Shown here: positions 32,937-40,919 of the stretch, piece by piece
How the letters are laid out: every line of letters starts with the position of its first letter
Numbering within the stretch: the first letter of the stretch is position 1
DNA from: Arthrobacter globiformis
GTDB taxonomy: Bacteria > Actinomycetota > Actinomycetes > Actinomycetales > Micrococcaceae
Direction of reading: 5' to 3'
DNA: 64,000 nucleotides
NCBI RefSeq assembly: GCF_003261175.1
Contig: NZ_QLNP01000062.1
Span: 1-64,000 of the forward strand
Translations under genes and position numbers: made by a program
The notes under the pieces: generated by a model
What the model saw: only the letters and a program-made list of their open reading frames with translations
What the model was told of the DNA's origin: nothing
The model's database searches: none

Positions 32937-34259
32937 TTAGACGCTGACGGGAGCCGCGTTGCTGGCTTTGCTCCAGTACGAGCCCGCGGGGTACGAGAAC
33001 TCCGCAAGGGTGGTCTCGAACATCTCGGCGCTGTAGCCGGGACGTGACGGAAGCACGTACGCACCGTCGCGCACGATGCAGGGATCGACGAAATGCTCGT
33101 GGAGGTGGTCCACGAACTCGGTCACCCGCCCCTCGAGGCTTCCCGAGACGGCCACGAAGTCGAAGATCGACAGGTGCTGCACCAGTTCGCAGAGGCCCAC
33201 GCCGCCTGCGTGCGGACAGACCGGAACCCCGAATTTCGCTGCCATAAACAGCACGGAGAGTACCTCGTTGACGCTGCCCAGCCGGCAGGCGTCCAGTTGG
33301 CAGTAGTCAATGGCGCCGGCCTGGAACAACTGCTTGAACAGGACACGGTTCATTCCGTGTTCGCCCGTGGCCACCCCGATCGGCGCCACGGCCTTCCGCA
33401 CCGCTGCATGCCCGAGGATGTCGTCGGGGCTGGTGGGCTCTTCGATCCACAGCGGCTTGAACTCGGCCAGGGCGCTGACCCATTCGATGGCCTCCGGAAC
33501 GTCCCAGACCTGGTTGGCGTCGATCATCAGGTGGGCGTCGTCACCGATGACGTCGCGGGCGATCGAACAGCGGCGGATGTCGTCCTGAAGGTCGGCGCCG
33601 ACCTTCAGCTTGATGTGGCGGTATCCCGAGTCCACGGCCTCCTGGCAGAGCATGCGAAGTTTGTCGTCGGAGTAGCCGAGCCAGCCGGCAGAGGTGGTGT
33701 AGGAGGGGTATCCGGACGCATCCAGCTGCGCGATCCGGTCTTTGCGGGTTCCCTCGAGGTTCCTCAGCAGCTGCAGTGCTTCCTCGCGGGTGAGCGCGTC
33801 CGAAAGGTAACGCATGTCGGCGGCGTTGACCAGTTCTTCCGGTGTCATGTCCGCCAGCAGCTTCCACAGCGGTTTTTCGGCCCGGCGTGCCGCCAGGTCC
33901 CACACTGCGTTCATGACCGCGGCGAGGGCAAGGTGAATGACGCCTTTTTCCGGGCCGAGCCAGCGCAGCTGGGAGTCGGACTGCAGCTCGCGGTAGATGC
34001 CGCCAAGATCCGACGTGATCTCTTCAACGCTCCGTCCAATCAACGGCAACGCACGCTGCTCGGCGGCGGCGACACAAAGATCGTTGCCGCGGCCAATCGT
34101 GAAGGTGAACCCGTAGCCGGCGAGCTGCGGGTCGTCGGTGCGGAGGACAACGTAGGCGGCGGAGTAGTCGCCGTCCTTGTTCATGGCGTCGGAGCCGTCC
34201 GCGGTCAGCGATGTGGGGAAGCGAACGTCTACTACGTCGACCCCGGTAATGACTGTCAT
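32937..34259 (-). CDS. fucD: L-fuconate dehydratase (enolase superfamily)
   Basis: 440 residues; AAGGAATC precedes the ATG. The N-terminal signature [20 protein letters not shown], then [12 protein letters not shown] is characteristic of fuconate dehydratases. Barrel residues: [13 protein letters not shown] (catalytic Lys), MIDANQVWD (metal Asp), [10 protein letters not shown] (metal Glu), ATGEHG (metal Glu) and CPHAGGVGL (His). It converts L-fuconate to 2-keto-3-deoxy-L-fuconate. The downstream non-phosphorylating steps could be supplied by the SDR and FAH proteins of operon D at 44-46 kb. First gene of operon A. Confidence 0.92.
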   Translation of the reverse strand: MTVITGVDVVDVRFPTSLTADGSDAMNKDGDYSAAYVVLRTDDPQLAGYGFTFTIGRGNDLCVAAAEQRALPLIGRSVEEITSDLGGIYRELQSDSQLRWLGPEKGVIHLALAAVMNAVWDLAARRAEKPLWKLLADMTPEELVNAADMRYLSDALTREEALQLLRNLEGTRKDRIAQLDASGYPSYTTSAGWLGYSDDKLRMLCQEAVDSGYRHIKLKVGADLQDDIRRCSIARDVIGDDAHLMIDANQVWDVPEAIEWVSALAEFKPLWIEEPTSPDDILGHAAVRKAVAPIGVATGEHGMNRVLFKQLFQAGAIDYCQLDACRLGSVNEVLSVLFMAAKFGVPVCPHAGGVGLCELVQHLSIFDFVAVSGSLEGRVTEFVDHLHEHFVDPCIVRDGAYVLPSRPGYSAEMFETTLAEFSYPAGSYWSKASNAAPVSV

Positions 34260-34312
34260 TTTGATTCCTTACGAATGAACTGGTGAGTGCGGTGAGGCGT
34301 TCGGTACCGCGA

Positions 34313-34359
34313 TCCTATAGGAATATCCATAATTATATATAGAGTGTGATGCGCGTCAA
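34313..34359 (-). promoter_or_regulatory. Promoter of operon A with TCCTATAGGA operator
   Basis: Minus-strand -35 TTGACG (34354-34359), a 16-bp spacer and -10 TATAAT (34332-34337). The perfect palindrome TCCTATAGGA (34313-34322) sits about 10 bp after the -10, over the expected start site. The whole block aligns without gaps to the promoter of operon B at 39934-39980. Confidence 0.75.
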
Positions 34360-34477
34360 GGAATTAGTCATTCCTGTTGGGCAGAAACGCTGGTGCCCCG
34401 CCGCTGGTGGCGCCGGGCAGCACCCCATCACATATGCTCGTCTAGGCCACACTTATGGAGAGAGACGGAGGGGTTTG

Positions 34478-35200
34478 GTGCCAAAAAGGACTCCCGCAGA
34501 CCAAGCCAAGGTCCCTACGAGCGAGGTGTACACGCTGCTCCGTGCCGCCATCATGTCGGGGGAAATCGCGCCGGACTCGAGGATCAATATCGAGGCCATT
34601 TCGCGGACCTTCGGCGTATCCCAGACACCGGTTCGGGAAGCCTTGCAGCGCCTGGAAGGCGACAACTTGATCAACTACTCGCCGGGCAGGGGATACAGCA
34701 CCACGGCCCTGCTGGACCTTCAGGGCCTGCATGACCTCTTTGAGTTCCGGCTGCTCGTCGAACCTTGGGCGGCCCGGGCGGTAGCAGTTGACAGGCTGTC
34801 CAATCCCGGAGCCCAGCTCCTCCAGGAGGTGGAGAAGTTCGTCGATACAGCAGCTCCGGACCAGGACCTGCGTCAGGACATGGTGGCGCACGATGCGCGT
34901 TTCCACGAATTGATTTTGACGGCAACCGGAAACCCGGTCATCGGTCAGGCCTACGCACAGACCCACTGCCACCTGCACATATTCCGTTTGTATCCCCGGG
35001 ACCTCTACAGGGCTGACACGATCGATGAGCATCGGCGCATTGCCACCGCCGTCGCCAGCGCCGATCCGGAGCTGGCTGAGCTGGCCATGTCCGACCACAT
35101 CAAAAACTCATTCGGACGGTTTTCCGTGGCCTTTGATGTCGGTGCCGGACCAACAGCGCTGGCACACACTAAGCGGCTACCCCTCCGGCTCCAGCGCTAG
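34478..35200 (+). CDS. GntR/FadR-family regulator, paralogue 1
   Basis: 240 residues from the GTG at 34478 (GGAGGGG 5 bp upstream). Winged helix: VYTLLRAAIMSGEIAPDSRI, then NIEAISRTFGVSQTPVREAL and INYSPGRGYSTTALLD. FCD effector domain: LHDLFEFRLLVEPWAARAVA, HDARFHELILTATGNPVIGQ, then QTHCHLHIFRLYP and DEHRRIATAVASADPELAEL. It closely parallels the regulator at 40075. Lying between operons A and B, it is a strong candidate to bind the TCCTRTAGGA palindromes. The ligand is presumably a sugar acid or 2-keto-3-deoxy acid. Confidence 0.9.
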   Translation: MPKRTPADQAKVPTSEVYTLLRAAIMSGEIAPDSRINIEAISRTFGVSQTPVREALQRLEGDNLINYSPGRGYSTTALLDLQGLHDLFEFRLLVEPWAARAVAVDRLSNPGAQLLQEVEKFVDTAAPDQDLRQDMVAHDARFHELILTATGNPVIGQAYAQTHCHLHIFRLYPRDLYRADTIDEHRRIATAVASADPELAELAMSDHIKNSFGRFSVAFDVGAGPTALAHTKRLPLRLQR

Positions 35201-35222
35201 CACCGCCGCATCCCGGGCACGG

Positions 35223-36761
35223 CTACATCACCGTACCGACCATCCATGGAACGAATTCCTTGTCGCCGTAGCCGAAGTCCTCGCTCTTGGTATGGGTTCC
35301 CGAGGCAACGTCGAGGATCGTCCTGAAAATTTCCTCCCCCAGGTCCTCGATGGTGGTGGTGCCGTCCGCCACGCCACCGCAGTTGATGTCCATGTCCTCG
35401 GTCATGCGGTCATAGAGTTCGGTGTTCGTTGCGAGTTTAATGCTGGGCACGGGAGCGCAGCCGAACGCTGATCCGCGGCCGGTCGTGAAGCAGACGAGGT
35501 TGGCCCCGCCGGCCACGATGCCGGTGACCGAAACGGGATCATGGCCCGGGGTGTCCATGAAGACGAAGCCCTTGGAAGTGACAGGTTCCGCGTACTCCAC
35601 GACGTCGGCAAGGGTGGTGGTACCTCCCTTGGCCACGGCGCCCAGGGATTTTTCGAGAATGGTGGTGAGGCCGCCAGCCTTGTTGCCGGGAGACGGGTTG
35701 TTGTCCATTGACCCCGAGTTTTTGGCGGTGTAGTCGCGCCACCAGTCGATGCGCGCCAGCAGCTTGTTGGCCACGGCCTCCGTGGCCGCCCGCCGGACAA
35801 GCATGTGCTCGGTGCCGTAGATTTCGGGGGTTTCTCCGACGATCCCCGTTCCTCCCTGATGGACCAGACGGTCCACGGCGTTGCCGAGGGCAGGATTGGC
35901 CGTGATGCCGGAGTAGGCATCGGAGCCGCCGCAGTTGGTTCCGAGAATGAGTTCGGACGCCGGGACGGTGGTTCGCTGCGACGCGTTGACCTGCCCCAGC
36001 ATGCCGGTGAGCCAACTGATGCCGGCGGCAATGGTCTTCGACGTTCCGCCCAGCTCCTGAATCGTCGAATACACGATTGGCAGGTCCGGGCGGAGCTGAA
36101 CGTCCCGGGTCAGTTGATTGATCTGGTTGTCCTCGCAGCCAAGGCCCAGCACCAGGAAACCACCGAAATTGGGGTGGGTCAGGTACCCGCGCATGGTGCG
36201 GCGGAGGATGTCCATCCCCTCGCCCTCCTGGGCCATGCCGCATCCGGTGCCATGCGTCAGTGCAACGATGCCGTCGATGTTCTCGTACTGATCCAGCACA
36301 CCGGAATACCGGAGGCGCTGGACGATCTGGCTCGCTGCCGTGGCGGAACAGTTGACCGTGCTCAGGACGCCAATGTAGTTCCGGGTTCCCACCTTGCCAT
36401 CCGAGCGGACGTAGCCCTGAAAGGTTGCCCGCTCGCTCAGGGGCAATACAGGCTCATCCCTGGCGTCCACGCAGAACTCGTACTCGCGGTCGAACTCCTT
36501 GTAGTCAAGGTTGTGCAGGTGAACGTGGTCCCCGGTGCTGATGTCCGACCGGGCGAAACCGATGATCTGCCCGTAGCGGCGGACTGCCTCGCCCTTGGCG
36601 ATGTCCCGCACGGCAACCTTGTGGCTGCGCGGAACCGCAGCCGCCAGCGTCACCAGTTGGTCGCCCGCACTGGCCTTTGAGGGCACCTCCATGTCTTGGG
36701 TGGTGATGGCCACGTTGTCTTCAGTGTGAAGGTGGATGAGGGGCGCAATGACAGCGGTCAC
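35223..36761 (-). CDS. Altronate/galactarate dehydratase family (UxaA/GarD)
   Basis: 512 residues, GTG start. The N-terminal SAF domain (LHTEDNVAITTQDMEVPSKA) is joined to the large catalytic domain: YVRSDGKVGTRNYIGVLSTV, LTHGTGCGMA, VLGLGCEDNQ, ILGTNCGGSDAYSGITANPA and TTGRGSAFGCAPVPSIKLAT, with the cysteines of the iron site. It dehydrates D-altronate or D-galactarate, giving 2-keto-3-deoxygluconate or 5-keto-4-deoxyglucarate. The presence of KDG kinase and KDPG aldolase in operon A favours altronate; galactarate cannot be excluded. Last gene of operon B after the ABC transporter. Confidence 0.88.
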   Translation of the reverse strand: MTAVIAPLIHLHTEDNVAITTQDMEVPSKASAGDQLVTLAAAVPRSHKVAVRDIAKGEAVRRYGQIIGFARSDISTGDHVHLHNLDYKEFDREYEFCVDARDEPVLPLSERATFQGYVRSDGKVGTRNYIGVLSTVNCSATAASQIVQRLRYSGVLDQYENIDGIVALTHGTGCGMAQEGEGMDILRRTMRGYLTHPNFGGFLVLGLGCEDNQINQLTRDVQLRPDLPIVYSTIQELGGTSKTIAAGISWLTGMLGQVNASQRTTVPASELILGTNCGGSDAYSGITANPALGNAVDRLVHQGGTGIVGETPEIYGTEHMLVRRAATEAVANKLLARIDWWRDYTAKNSGSMDNNPSPGNKAGGLTTILEKSLGAVAKGGTTTLADVVEYAEPVTSKGFVFMDTPGHDPVSVTGIVAGGANLVCFTTGRGSAFGCAPVPSIKLATNTELYDRMTEDMDINCGGVADGTTTIEDLGEEIFRTILDVASGTHTKSEDFGYGDKEFVPWMVGTVM

Positions 36762-36829
36762 GGGATAAACCTTTGTTCGATGTTTCGGCAGGACGACTTC
36801 ATGTTTGGTCGTCGGTGGGCTGGACAGGG

Positions 36830-37552
36830 CTAGAGAACCTTGCTCAGGAATCCCTGGGTTCGTCCGTGCTGCGGCGTGGAGAAGATCTCCTCCGGCGTGC
36901 CTTCCTCGACGATCCGGCCCTGATCCATGAAGATCACCCGGTCCGCCACTTCCCGGGCGAACCCCATTTCGTGGGTGACGACAACCATGGTCATGCCCTC
37001 CTGCGCGAGGTCCTTCATCACGGCCAGCACTTCACCGACGATCTCGGGGTCGAGGGCCGAGGTGGGCTCGTCGAAGAGCATGATTTTGGGATCCATGGCC
37101 AGGGCGCGCGCTATGGCGACACGCTGCTGCTGACCACCCGACAGGTTCCCCGGGAAGGCGTCCATTTTCTCCGCCAGGCCCACCTTCGCCAGCAGCATCT
37201 CGGCCTTGGCGCGCGCTTCTTCCTTCGAGGTCTTGGCGACCTTGAGCGGGGCAAGCATGACGTTGTCGATGACCTTCAGGTGCGGGAACAGGTTGAAGTG
37301 CTGGAAGACCATTCCCGCCTCCTGCCGGACGAGGTTGATATTGGTCTTCGAATCGTCCAGCCGGTGCTTGTTGATGACGATGCTGCCGGACGAGATTGTC
37401 TCCAGGCCGTTCATGCACCTCAGGAAGGTGCTTTTGCCGGAACCGGAGGGGCCGATGACGCACACCACCTCGCGCTCGCGGATGTGGCAGTCAATTCCCT
37501 TGAGCACATGGTTCGGCCCGAACTTCTTATTCAAATTCTCAACAAAAATCAC
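36830..37552 (-). CDS. ABC transporter ATP-binding protein, PAAT type
   Basis: 240 residues from the GTG at 37552. Walker [15 protein letters not shown]-loop [10 protein letters not shown], signature [15 protein letters not shown], Walker [18 protein letters not shown] and switch His THEMGF are all intact. It belongs to the GlnQ/HisP polar-amino-acid class. It energises the two permeases encoded upstream. Within a sugar-acid operon the transported compound may be an acid such as a uronate or aldarate rather than an amino acid. Confidence 0.92.
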   Translation of the reverse strand: MIFVENLNKKFGPNHVLKGIDCHIREREVVCVIGPSGSGKSTFLRCMNGLETISSGSIVINKHRLDDSKTNINLVRQEAGMVFQHFNLFPHLKVIDNVMLAPLKVAKTSKEEARAKAEMLLAKVGLAEKMDAFPGNLSGGQQQRVAIARALAMDPKIMLFDEPTSALDPEIVGEVLAVMKDLAQEGMTMVVVTHEMGFAREVADRVIFMDQGRIVEEGTPEEIFSTPQHGRTQGFLSKVL

Positions 37553-37566
37553 TGGGGTATTCCGAT

Positions 37567-38256
37567 CTAAACGCCCGCGGGCTCTGGAAGTTTGAGGGGG
37601 TCGACGTGGACGCCGGTGCGCTTCTCGTACAGCCGGCCGAGCAGGGATATGCCGTAGCAAATGACGAAGTACATGGCCGCGACCACCAGGAACGTCTTGA
37701 TGGGGTCACCGGTCAGGTTGGTGACCACGTTTCCCGCATGGGTCAGTTCGAGCAGGCCGGTGACCGTGACCAGCGACGAGTCCTTGACCAGTCCGATGAG
37801 GAAGCCGATGCCCGGGGGCACCATGATCTTCACGGCCTGGGGAAGAATGACGTACCGCAGCTTCCGCCAGTAGTTGAGGCCGAGGGCATCCGCTGCTTCG
37901 CTCTGCCCCTTGGCCACGGCTTCGATGCTGCCGCGCACGATCTCGGCCACGTAGGCTGCGGCGAAGCAGGTCAGGGCGATGACGGCGGAGGAGAACTTGT
38001 CCGGTTCGAGGCCGGGAAACAGCAACGGGATCCCGAAGAAGACGAAGAAGATGATGACCAGAACGGGAATGCCCCGTACGCAGCTGATGTAAATGGTGCT
38101 GATCCACCGGGCGATTCGGCTCGGGGAGGTCCGGGCGATGCCCAGGACCAGCCCGAAGATGACTCCAAGAATCCCGGATACGGCACACAGCTGGATGGTC
38201 AGCCAGGCCCCTTCCGCCAGCGGAACCAGATCCTGCCAACCGAAATCCCTAAACAT
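37567..38256 (-). CDS. ABC transporter permease, PAAT type (second)
   Basis: 229 residues, five membrane helices. The HisM/GlnP signature region [20 protein letters not shown] and the EAA loop [20 protein letters not shown], then [13 protein letters not shown] are present. It overlaps the first permease by 8 bp (38249-38256). It pairs with that permease to form the channel for the solute delivered by the binding protein at 39007. Confidence 0.92.
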   Translation of the reverse strand: MFRDFGWQDLVPLAEGAWLTIQLCAVSGILGVIFGLVLGIARTSPSRIARWISTIYISCVRGIPVLVIIFFVFFGIPLLFPGLEPDKFSSAVIALTCFAAAYVAEIVRGSIEAVAKGQSEAADALGLNYWRKLRYVILPQAVKIMVPPGIGFLIGLVKDSSLVTVTGLLELTHAGNVVTNLTGDPIKTFLVVAAMYFVICYGISLLGRLYEKRTGVHVDPLKLPEPAGV

Positions 38257-38920
38257 GGGTGCCCACCGCCCACCGGAACAGCGTCGTTTCGGCCCGCTTC
38301 GAGGCCAACGACATCAGTGCGGACACCCCGAGGTAGAGCAGCCCGCCGACGGCGAGCACCTCGATGGTTCGGTACGTTGTGTTGCTGACGCTCATGATCG
38401 CGTTGGTCAATTCGGGAAGCGAGATGATGGATCCAATCGACGAGGCCAAAAACAGCAGAATGAGCTGGTTGGTCAGGGCGGGAAAAACGTTGCGGGTGGC
38501 AGGCAGCAACACGATGTACTGCACGATCTGTGCGGGCTTCATGCCGAGCGCCTTACCGGCTTCGCGCAGGCCGTGCGGCACCGATTCGAACCCGGCCCGG
38601 TAGATTTCCGCCGTGTATGCGGCGTTGTTCAGGGTCAGGCCGATGAGGGCCGCCAAGACGGGCTCGAGGTTGATGCCCAGGGCGGGGAGGCCGAAGTAGA
38701 TCAGGTACAGCTGTACCAGCAGAGGTGTGTTGCGGATGGCCTCGATGTAGCAGGTGCACAGGATGCTGAGTGGTTTTCGGGCCCCGACCTTCCCCAGGTA
38801 CAGGAGAACGCCGAGGGCGCTGCCCGCCAGCATGGCCACGAGCGTGATGTACAAGGCCGTCCATAGCCCCTCGAGTAATAGCGAGCTGTACGGGAGAAGG
38901 TCTCCGAAATATAGAGCCAT
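38249..38920 (-). CDS. ABC transporter permease, PAAT type (first)
   Basis: 223 residues from the ATG at 38920 (a TTG at 38926 is an alternative). The family region CYIEAIRNTPLLVQLYLIYF and the EAA loop VPHGLREAGKALGMKPAQIV, then QYIVLLPATRNVFPALTNQL are clear. Membrane-embedded partner of the next permease. It follows the solute-binding lipoprotein by about 85 bp, the usual gene order. Confidence 0.92.
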   Translation of the reverse strand: MALYFGDLLPYSSLLLEGLWTALYITLVAMLAGSALGVLLYLGKVGARKPLSILCTCYIEAIRNTPLLVQLYLIYFGLPALGINLEPVLAALIGLTLNNAAYTAEIYRAGFESVPHGLREAGKALGMKPAQIVQYIVLLPATRNVFPALTNQLILLFLASSIGSIISLPELTNAIMSVSNTTYRTIEVLAVGGLLYLGVSALMSLASKRAETTLFRWAVGTHV

Positions 38921-39006
38921 GAGCAAAGGATCCTATCCATGAACGGCTGGGGTGGGTGGAGACTGAACGTCATCCACCCACGCCCAGGGACGCGTTCGAA
39001 TGCTTT

Positions 39007-39846
39007 CTAGTGGGCGAGGAAGGGCGGCAGGGACAGCCCGAACCACTTCTGCAGGGAGGCCTCGTTCTTTCCGGAAATGTTGTAGTTCCGCAGGAAATTG
39101 TTGAGGTAGTTGAGCCAGGTCTGGTCTCCCTGCTTGACCCCAATGGAGAACAGGGCCGGCTTGATCGGGTCACCCTTGAGGACCTGGAACGCTGCCGGGT
39201 CCTTCTTCACGAGCCCGCCGACAATGGCGTTGTTTTCAATCAGCGCGTCGACCTTGCCGCTCTTGAGCGCCTGGATGGAGTCGGCGGTTGTGTTGAACCC
39301 GGTGATCTTGACGTTGGGGAAGCTGGCCTTGAGGATTTGCTCGCCCACGCTTCCCCGCGACGTGGCGACCGATTTGCCGTTGAGGCCCTCGTAATTGGAG
39401 ATGGCGCTTCCCGCGGGCACCATGAAAACGGTGGAGCTCGCTGCATACGGCTCGGACATGTCCACCACCTGGGCGCGCGCATCCGATGCGGTGAAGGTCG
39501 CAATCACGGCATCAGCCTTATCGGTCTGCAGCAGCGGGATGCGGCTTTCATTCGTGGCCGTAACGAACTCGACCTTTGCGCCGAGCGACTCGCCGAGTGC
39601 GTTTGCGACGTCGATGTCGAAACCCTCGTGGGTGCCGTTTGAATTCATGACGCCGTATCCCGGGGAGTCGGCACTTACGGCGATCCTGACGGTTTTGGAT
39701 TTGAGAATCTTCGTGAGGTGGCTGTCAGCGACGGCACCCGTGGTGGCACCCGGTGCGTTCGAGGCGCCGCCGGACGAGCAGCCCCCCAAGGTAAGGGCCA
39801 AGGCGACAGCCGGAACAAGAAGCAACTTCGGCGTTGCTCTGAACAT
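39007..39846 (-). CDS. ABC transporter solute-binding lipoprotein, PAAT type
   Basis: 279 residues; CAGGAG upstream of the ATG. Signal peptide with lipobox LTLGGCSSGG (Cys about 23). The SBP family 3 fold follows: KTVRIAVSADSPGYGVMNSN, then GTHEGFDIDVANALGESLGA, RIPLLQTDKADAVIATFTAS, and GKSVATSRGSVGEQ. It delivers ligand to the two permeases. The classical amino-acid-binding Arg of the TxxR motif is not obvious (the segment reads FTASDARAQVVDMSEPY), compatible with a non-amino-acid ligand. First gene of operon B. Confidence 0.9.
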   Translation of the reverse strand: MFRATPKLLLVPAVALALTLGGCSSGGASNAPGATTGAVADSHLTKILKSKTVRIAVSADSPGYGVMNSNGTHEGFDIDVANALGESLGAKVEFVTATNESRIPLLQTDKADAVIATFTASDARAQVVDMSEPYAASSTVFMVPAGSAISNYEGLNGKSVATSRGSVGEQILKASFPNVKITGFNTTADSIQALKSGKVDALIENNAIVGGLVKKDPAAFQVLKGDPIKPALFSIGVKQGDQTWLNYLNNFLRNYNISGKNEASLQKWFGLSLPPFLAH

Positions 39847-39933
39847 GAGTTTCTCCTGGTGATTATTTACTGCGAGGCGGAAGCGGACTTGAGACAGCTT
39901 TCCGGGATCGCCATCCGTTTAATCCGTGGGCGA

Positions 39934-39980
39934 TCCTGTAGGAATACGTTGTATCATATATACATTGTGACGTAGGTCAA
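39934..39980 (-). promoter_or_regulatory. Promoter of operon B with TCCTGTAGGA operator
   Basis: Minus-strand -35 TTGACC (39975-39980), a 16-bp spacer and -10 TATGAT (39953-39958). The near-palindrome TCCTGTAGGA (39934-39943) has the same offset as TCCTATAGGA at operon A. The 16-bp block starting CGATCCTRTAGGAATA is identical at both sites except for the R. Confidence 0.75.
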
Positions 39981-40074
39981 CCCCCCGGCTCAGGCGGACC
40001 GCCGGCGGCCGGCCAACAAGGGCCCCAGCCCGCGAAGGCCCCATAATCTCGACGGCTACTGAAAGGAGGGGCGA

Positions 40075-40791
40075 ATGACGGCATCAATTGCAAGTGACGT
40101 ATCGATGGCTAAGGTCGCCGCGAGCGACGTGTATTCGGCTCTTCGCCAGTCGATACTGGATGGCGATATCGCTCCGGGTACGCGCATTAATATCGACGCC
40201 GAGTCCCGGCGCCTCGGAGTTTCCCAGACCCCGGTCCGCGAAGCCCTGCAGCATCTGGAGGGCGACAACCTGCTGGTGTACAACCCGGGCCGGGGTTACA
40301 GCACGACTCCCCTGTTGAGCCTGGCGGAACTGCGTTCCCTCTTCGAGTTCCGCCTCCTGGTTGAGCCCTGGGCAGCGCGGTCTGCGGCGGTGGACCGGCT
40401 GTCGAACCCTTCGGCCGCATTGCGGGCCGAGCTCAAGGTGCTCGAGCTCCAGGTTGATGACACGGCTAACGCAAGTCAGGATCTGCTGGCCCACGACGCA
40501 CGCTTCCACGACCTGATCCTGTCCTCCGCGGGCAACCCGGTGGTCCAGCAGGCCTATGTCCAGACGCACTGCCACTTGCACATGTTCCGGCTCTACCCGC
40601 CGGACCTGGACGGGCGGATCACCCTGACGGAGCACCGGGGCATTCGCGATGCAATCGCCGCCGCGGATCCGGCCGCGGCCGAGGAGGCCATGAGCGAGCA
40701 CCTCCGCAACTCCTTCCACCGCTTCGCGCGCGCCTTCGGCGCCGGATCCGCCGCATCACCGAGTGCCGCCGTCGGACGAATAACCCCCTGA
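40075..40791 (+). CDS. GntR/FadR-family regulator, paralogue 2
   Basis: 238 residues; GGAGG lies 7 bp before the ATG. Winged helix VYSALRQSILDGDIAPGTRI, then INIDAESRRLGVSQTPVREAL; FCD domain LRSLFEFRLLVEPWAARSAA, HDARFHDLILSSAGNPVVQQ, then QTHCHLHMFRLYP. The match to the regulator at 34478 extends over the whole length, so the two are recent paralogues. It sits between operon B (divergent) and operon C (same strand), and probably controls one or both. Confidence 0.9.
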   Translation: MTASIASDVSMAKVAASDVYSALRQSILDGDIAPGTRINIDAESRRLGVSQTPVREALQHLEGDNLLVYNPGRGYSTTPLLSLAELRSLFEFRLLVEPWAARSAAVDRLSNPSAALRAELKVLELQVDDTANASQDLLAHDARFHDLILSSAGNPVVQQAYVQTHCHLHMFRLYPPDLDGRITLTEHRGIRDAIAAADPAAAEEAMSEHLRNSFHRFARAFGAGSAASPSAAVGRITP

Positions 40792-40795
40792 CCCC

Positions 40796-40823
40796 TTGAT
40801 CCGCACCACATCCTCTATATGAT
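40796..40823 (+). promoter_or_regulatory. Promoter of operon C
   Basis: -35 TTGATC (40796-40801), a 16-bp spacer and -10 TATGAT (40818-40823), the same layout as operons A and B. Downstream is TTTATATCCATATATGATCC, which shares ATATCCATA with the operon A promoter but lacks TCCTRTAGGA. Confidence 0.65.
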
Positions 40824-40871
40824 GCTTTATATCCATATATGATCCGATTTCCCCCAGGAGACAGAGACTTC

Positions 40872-40919
40872 ATGGCAATGACCATTTCCACCGCACCCGG
40901 CAATGAGGCCGCACAGTGA
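40872..40919 (+). CDS. Short upstream ORF (15 codons) before the dehydrogenase
   Basis: ATG with AGGAGA about 9 bp upstream encodes MAMTISTAPGNEAAQ. Its TGA overlaps the GTG start of the dehydrogenase (GTGA, 40916-40919), so ribosomes would be handed on. It has the best ribosome site of the operon. It may be a coupling leader, or the scar of a deleted first gene (a dehydratase often precedes this dehydrogenase). Confidence 0.45.
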   Translation: MAMTISTAPGNEAAQ

